A stretch of DNA of 64,000 bases from Plecoglossus altivelis (taxonomy: Eukaryota; Chordata; Actinopteri; Osmeriformes; Plecoglossidae). The notes beneath the pieces were generated by a model. The model was not told where the DNA came from and made no database searches. It worked only from the letters and a program-made list of their open reading frames with translations. Below, in pieces: positions 60,101-64,000 of this stretch. The stretch is taken from assembly GCA_036571765.1 (NCBI GenBank), contig BROE01000003.1, positions 14,270,143-14,334,142 on the forward strand. Reading direction: 5' to 3'. The translations under genes and the position numbers were made by a program. Positions within the stretch are counted from its first letter, which is position 1; each line of letters starts with the position of its first letter.

Positions 60101-63100
60101 TGCTGTTGTCAAGAATGTCGTGGGCTTTTTTGTTTCAGTCTGTTATTTTGGTTCGTTTGCATTGTACCTCACCTGGACACAACAAAGATAATGTCTTTTA
60201 GAATCCCTCTGTGCTTGGATAAAGGTTTGAGCAGCCCATTTACAACCCCCCCCTTAAGTGTCGCTACTAGTGATTGTTACCAAGGACGCCTCTGTGATGT
60301 GGAGAACTCTCAAGGGGGAACTCTTACATAACAACGATGTTTGTGTTGCTGGTCCTCAAAGCACTGTAAAGAAACAGTCAGATTCCACTTGTCTTAGCTC
60401 CTACAGCTTTTGGTGGTGTCCTTAAATCTTGAAATGCCTCTGCGTGCAGTGTTGCAATTAATTTGAGTTAATTGAGTTTATTGTTGTAGAATTTTCAAAA
60501 CAAGCTTGGACCTAGAGCTTAAGCCATTTATCACTGTAGGTTTAGCAGAAGTTGAAAAAAATTGAGAAAATGTTTACCTACACGTGTGTTTTCACATGTC
60601 ATAAGAAAGAGGCCTTCGTTTGGTTCCAGATGCCGCAGCTGGTTTTGATTGTGCAGGCAATGAACTAGGATTGCCAGGATGTTGGTTGGTGGGTGGAGAT
60701 AGTTTGGCGGCGTGGTTGACATCCAGACAGTCATTCCACTCTAATGTTACAACAGCATACAGACAGAACAGAGGGATGGACAAGGCAAGAGCACCATTGA
60801 TGGTAGCCATAATTAGACACTTATTGGCTCCCCTTCGTGAATGACAGGTGTAGGAAGAGGTGCTGGAGCCAATCGTGCTTTGAGACTGAATGAGACCAGT
60901 TGGTGTTGGTAGGGAACGTATCTGGGTAAGAGGTCATGGTTGTGGCACCGTGAGGATGAGAAGAAAGAAGAAGGGATGACTCATCTTGTGGTCAGCCAAC
61001 TGGTGCCCGTGAGGGGATGTGTGTTTGGAACCATCTATGACTGGCCTTTAAAATATCTCTGTTTCCTGTCACATGAATGGAATAAGGCAGCACAGCCCTT
61101 GTCTTTTGAGTTGTTCCCTCTCACCTGCCATCAGCACTCAGATCCAATTTCTTCCTCCTGCTTCCTGGGAATTTCCCAGTCAGTGCGGTCATGACTTGGT
61201 GAAATTCATGGAGCATATTGTGTAAGTAGCAATGCATCACTGCATAAGTACAGAGCATTTCACAGGCTTTAAGTGGGGTATAAAGAAAGAAAAAACATCT
61301 TCATTTTTCAAATATTTTGCAAAGTAAATCACCATATGATTCTGGAGCTATTCAGTTTGACTTCATGTACAAAAAACTGTACCTTTCATGGTTTGTTTAG
61401 ACTGGAGCGAGATGGGTACTTTTCCCTCGTGTGTGTGTGTGCGTGTGTGCGTGTGTGTGTGTGTAAAGAGGTGAGTAAGGAAGACAGTGTTGACAGTGTA
61501 TCACAGTAACACTCGCTGTAGAAGAGGAGAGAATGAGGGAAGGCAGAGACTATACAGCTCTCGCTGGTATCTAAAGTACAGTCCATAGCATCCACTGCTC
61601 AGTCACTCTGTAGTCTCCCACTGAAGCAGACAGACAAGATAACTTTCATGTAGAATGGAACTAAACAGGTATGTTGGCTTTTGGCTGTTCTTCAGTGTTT
61701 CTTTGAATGTGAATCTGCATGTTTTATGATAGTCTCTTTATAATATGGGCTTTTCAATAATATCCCAGTATGTGATAGTGTTTTTTAAATATATGTTTTA
61801 TATAGCATTCTTTGCGTTTATACTGCACATGGATTATTAATGTTGTGTAACCTTTTATTGTTTTTTTTGTGACCTGTGATTATACATGTTGACATTGATG
61901 GGTCAAATAGTTCAAGGTTTTATCAGAGACTTTGAACATCGTGTTGCAATCGATGTTCATGCCAAGAGACTGTAAATAATTTCATATTATCAACCATGTA
62001 CTGACAAGTCTGCTTACTGAGTTTTCAAGATTTTACAACCTTGTCTCATACTGCTGAGTGTAGACACACGAATGCATGACCATAAACCCTAACAGGCTTC
62101 TACTGTGAGTGAGCTGATGCTGGGCGTCTGCCTTGTTTGCACTAAAGAAGTACAATTCCTGCACTCGTCCCTACACAAGTACAAAGAAACTGTCTGAAAC
62201 ATATACAGTAATATATTCAAGGACATTAAGGATGATCTCATGTAGACTTATATTTTGAGCATGATTGCTCCTTCGCAGTTGCGCACACACTGGCTGACGC
62301 AGCTTTTACATACACACACACACACCATTACACACATGGTCTCACCTCTCACCGCTCTCATTTTCTGTCTCTTATTTTCTCACACCATTCATTGACATTT
62401 TCATCTCTTGGAAAAGTAAAATTCCTTCCTAGTAAAATTTCCATCCTTATAATCACTGATTTCAGGTGGCCAAGGACATGTCTCTTGACAGTATTGTTTG
62501 TCTCTTGAATCTACATAGTGTGTCTAAGTGCCAGTGTTTGTACCTGGATGCTGTCCTGCACTATCAAGGTGGGTATATATAGCTGCAGCGCTTCCTGAAA
62601 CCTCATTCTGTCTCATCTCTCCTGTCTCAGTAGTTTTGCATATTCACTGATCCACTACACTCGTGGGGAAAGTTCAGCTTCAATGCTTACTGATTGGAAC
62701 ATCCTGCCGTGCAAGTGTAACCATCGCATGCATGTCGAAACCTTTTTTACTTGTGTTTCGCTTTACGATTATATGTATTTTCCATCACATTAACAAGGAT
62801 AGTTGGTATACACACACATGGACAGTCAGCTCCATGTCATTATACAGCTTTCCCTAGGGGTTTAAAGAAACATGGTAAGCTCTCAGAATTCATGTAGTTA
62901 TAGCTGATCTGAGACAATGATAATCTGTGATTCATTCTATTCAGTGAAGTGTAGTTGCCATGGTGCAATGCTTTGACATATTAACTCAAGTGACATTGAC
63001 AGGAGAGTGGGGGTGGAAGCTGGCTTGAAGAAGGCTAGGCTAGGTTTCAATATCCTGGTTAAGAGGGCTGGGATGGTTCTCTCCTACCTGGCCATATGCC

Positions 63101-64000
63101 CAGACACTTACTGGATTTCTGTACAGGTTCACCAACAGCTTCAATGCTCCCATTAGCCTCTCCTCTCACTCAGTCAGTATCCTCAAGAGTGGTTTAGTTG
63201 GTAGATGATGCTGATGTGTCTACTTATCCTGTGCAAGGAGGAGAGAAACAGGAGTTTTGTTGAGACGTCCAGTAAGTCTAAATAAAGATGGAGAGTGTGG
63301 GTTCTAAGCCCATACAGAAGAGAGAGAAAATGCATTTCCTTTTTTCTTTGTATCAAATATTTTTCAAATGATAGCCTGTCCTGGGTTTTTGACCAGTGAC
63401 CATCATTTCTGTGTGAAATAATGCAGGAAGGGTGTTAGTCATAGTTGGATTGTGCCACACCCTATCAGTGCTAATAACAATAGCAATTACAATAGGCTAT
63501 TGTAGTCTAACTGAGCTCACTGTAATCCCTCCCTAGTCTTCTACATTATATCCGTATGTCCACAACAAATATCTTATTTTAGGACATTTTGTGTAAACAC
63601 TCTGGACTGTAAATTATCGTGCATTATAATTGTCAGAGTATTTCCCTAGGATGGATCCCTTGTGAGTTATGCCCCTATCAGCAGATATAGTCATCTAAAC
63701 ACACACATGCTTGAACATGCTCACACCCACACACATACCCTGTCTGCTGCTCACTCTTCAACATGGACACACACACATCTCTACAAGGCAATAGCCATTG
63801 ATATGAAGGATAATTGCTCTATAGACTGTATGCCCGAAGCATGAACCCACTGCGGCAAGCTAAGGAACATTAACTCAACCTAGAGCCGCACACCGATGCA
63901 CATTAACTTCAAGATGGGAAAACTGTAACCATATAAAGGCAACATGACTATAGGCTATAAATGAACTACACCATGAACGCATTACTTCAATGGCGTCTCT
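57132..64000. other. Right flank, no recognised coding gene
   Basis: About 6.9 kb without a recognisable protein. Around 57780-58450 the sequence is richer in CpG and looks promoter-like. A segment at about 58610-58676 is bounded by an acceptor (ttttttacag) and a donor (gtatgt), as expected for a non-coding 5' exon of a plus-strand gene lying beyond the window. Simple GT-rich repeats lie near 61429-61464 and short CA runs near 62311-62325 and 63700-63775. In human, PLXNA4 and EXOC4 flank CHCHD3, but neither is identifiable here. Confidence 0.45.
61429..61464. repeat. (GT)n microsatellite with GC interruptions
   Basis: An alternating gt/gc tract of about 36 bases, typical of fish intergenic DNA and likely polymorphic in length. 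Confidence 0.85.

Noticed and set aside
60592..60844. Overlapping plus- and minus-strand frames of about 70 codons
   Set aside because: Both are open by chance, with neither splice continuity nor recognisable motif.

Overview
The window is animal nuclear DNA, almost certainly from a ray-finned (teleost) fish. It carries intron-split vertebrate genes with GT-AG boundaries, compact introns, long AT-rich intergenic stretches, a tRNA-derived fish-type SINE, and proteins that match vertebrate families along their full length. Nothing bacterial or viral was recognised. The exon models below were built by hand from splice signals and reading phase. Nine of the ten genes have exons whose phases agree throughout; the receptor gene lacks its first coding exon.

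Layout: agbl3 (tubulin deglutamylase, +, 3966-8940); a rhodopsin-like GPCR (-, 10067-10984); pthlh (PTHrP hormone, -, 13279-14489); a gene-poor stretch of about 16.7 kb; tmpo (LAP2, +, 31176-33151); slc25a3 (mitochondrial phosphate carrier, +, 35457-39227), whose introns hold a SINE, a tRNA-like gene and two H/ACA-snoRNA-like copies; ldhb (+, 41992-43987); spx (spexin, -, 44722-45605); golt1b (-, 47123-48583); slc35b4 (+, 49150-51440), head to head with golt1b; a chchd3/MIC19 gene with a giant repeat-bearing exon (+, 52392-56850); then about 7 kb without a recognisable coding gene.

In human the same genes lie in three blocks: 12p (PTHLH, LDHB, SPX, GOLT1B), 12q23 (TMPO-SLC25A3) and 7q32-33 (AGBL3, SLC35B4, CHCHD3). 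The window therefore looks like a condensed mosaic of these. The genes do not form one pathway. They cover tubulin modification, endocrine signalling (PTHrP, spexin, an unassigned receptor), nuclear envelope, mitochondria (phosphate import, cristae organisation), glycolysis and Golgi transport.

The most striking observation is the MIC19-family gene. Exon 2 is 1,684 bp and puts a proline/valine/glutamate-rich segment of more than 500 residues, with eighteen 9-residue repeats, between the N-terminal MIC19 motif and the coiled coil plus CHCH domain. Other points of note are a spexin with an altered C-terminus and amidation site, paired SNORA53-like copies in slc25a3, a tRNA-Arg-like gene with a CCA anticodon, and a GPCR lacking the DRY motif.
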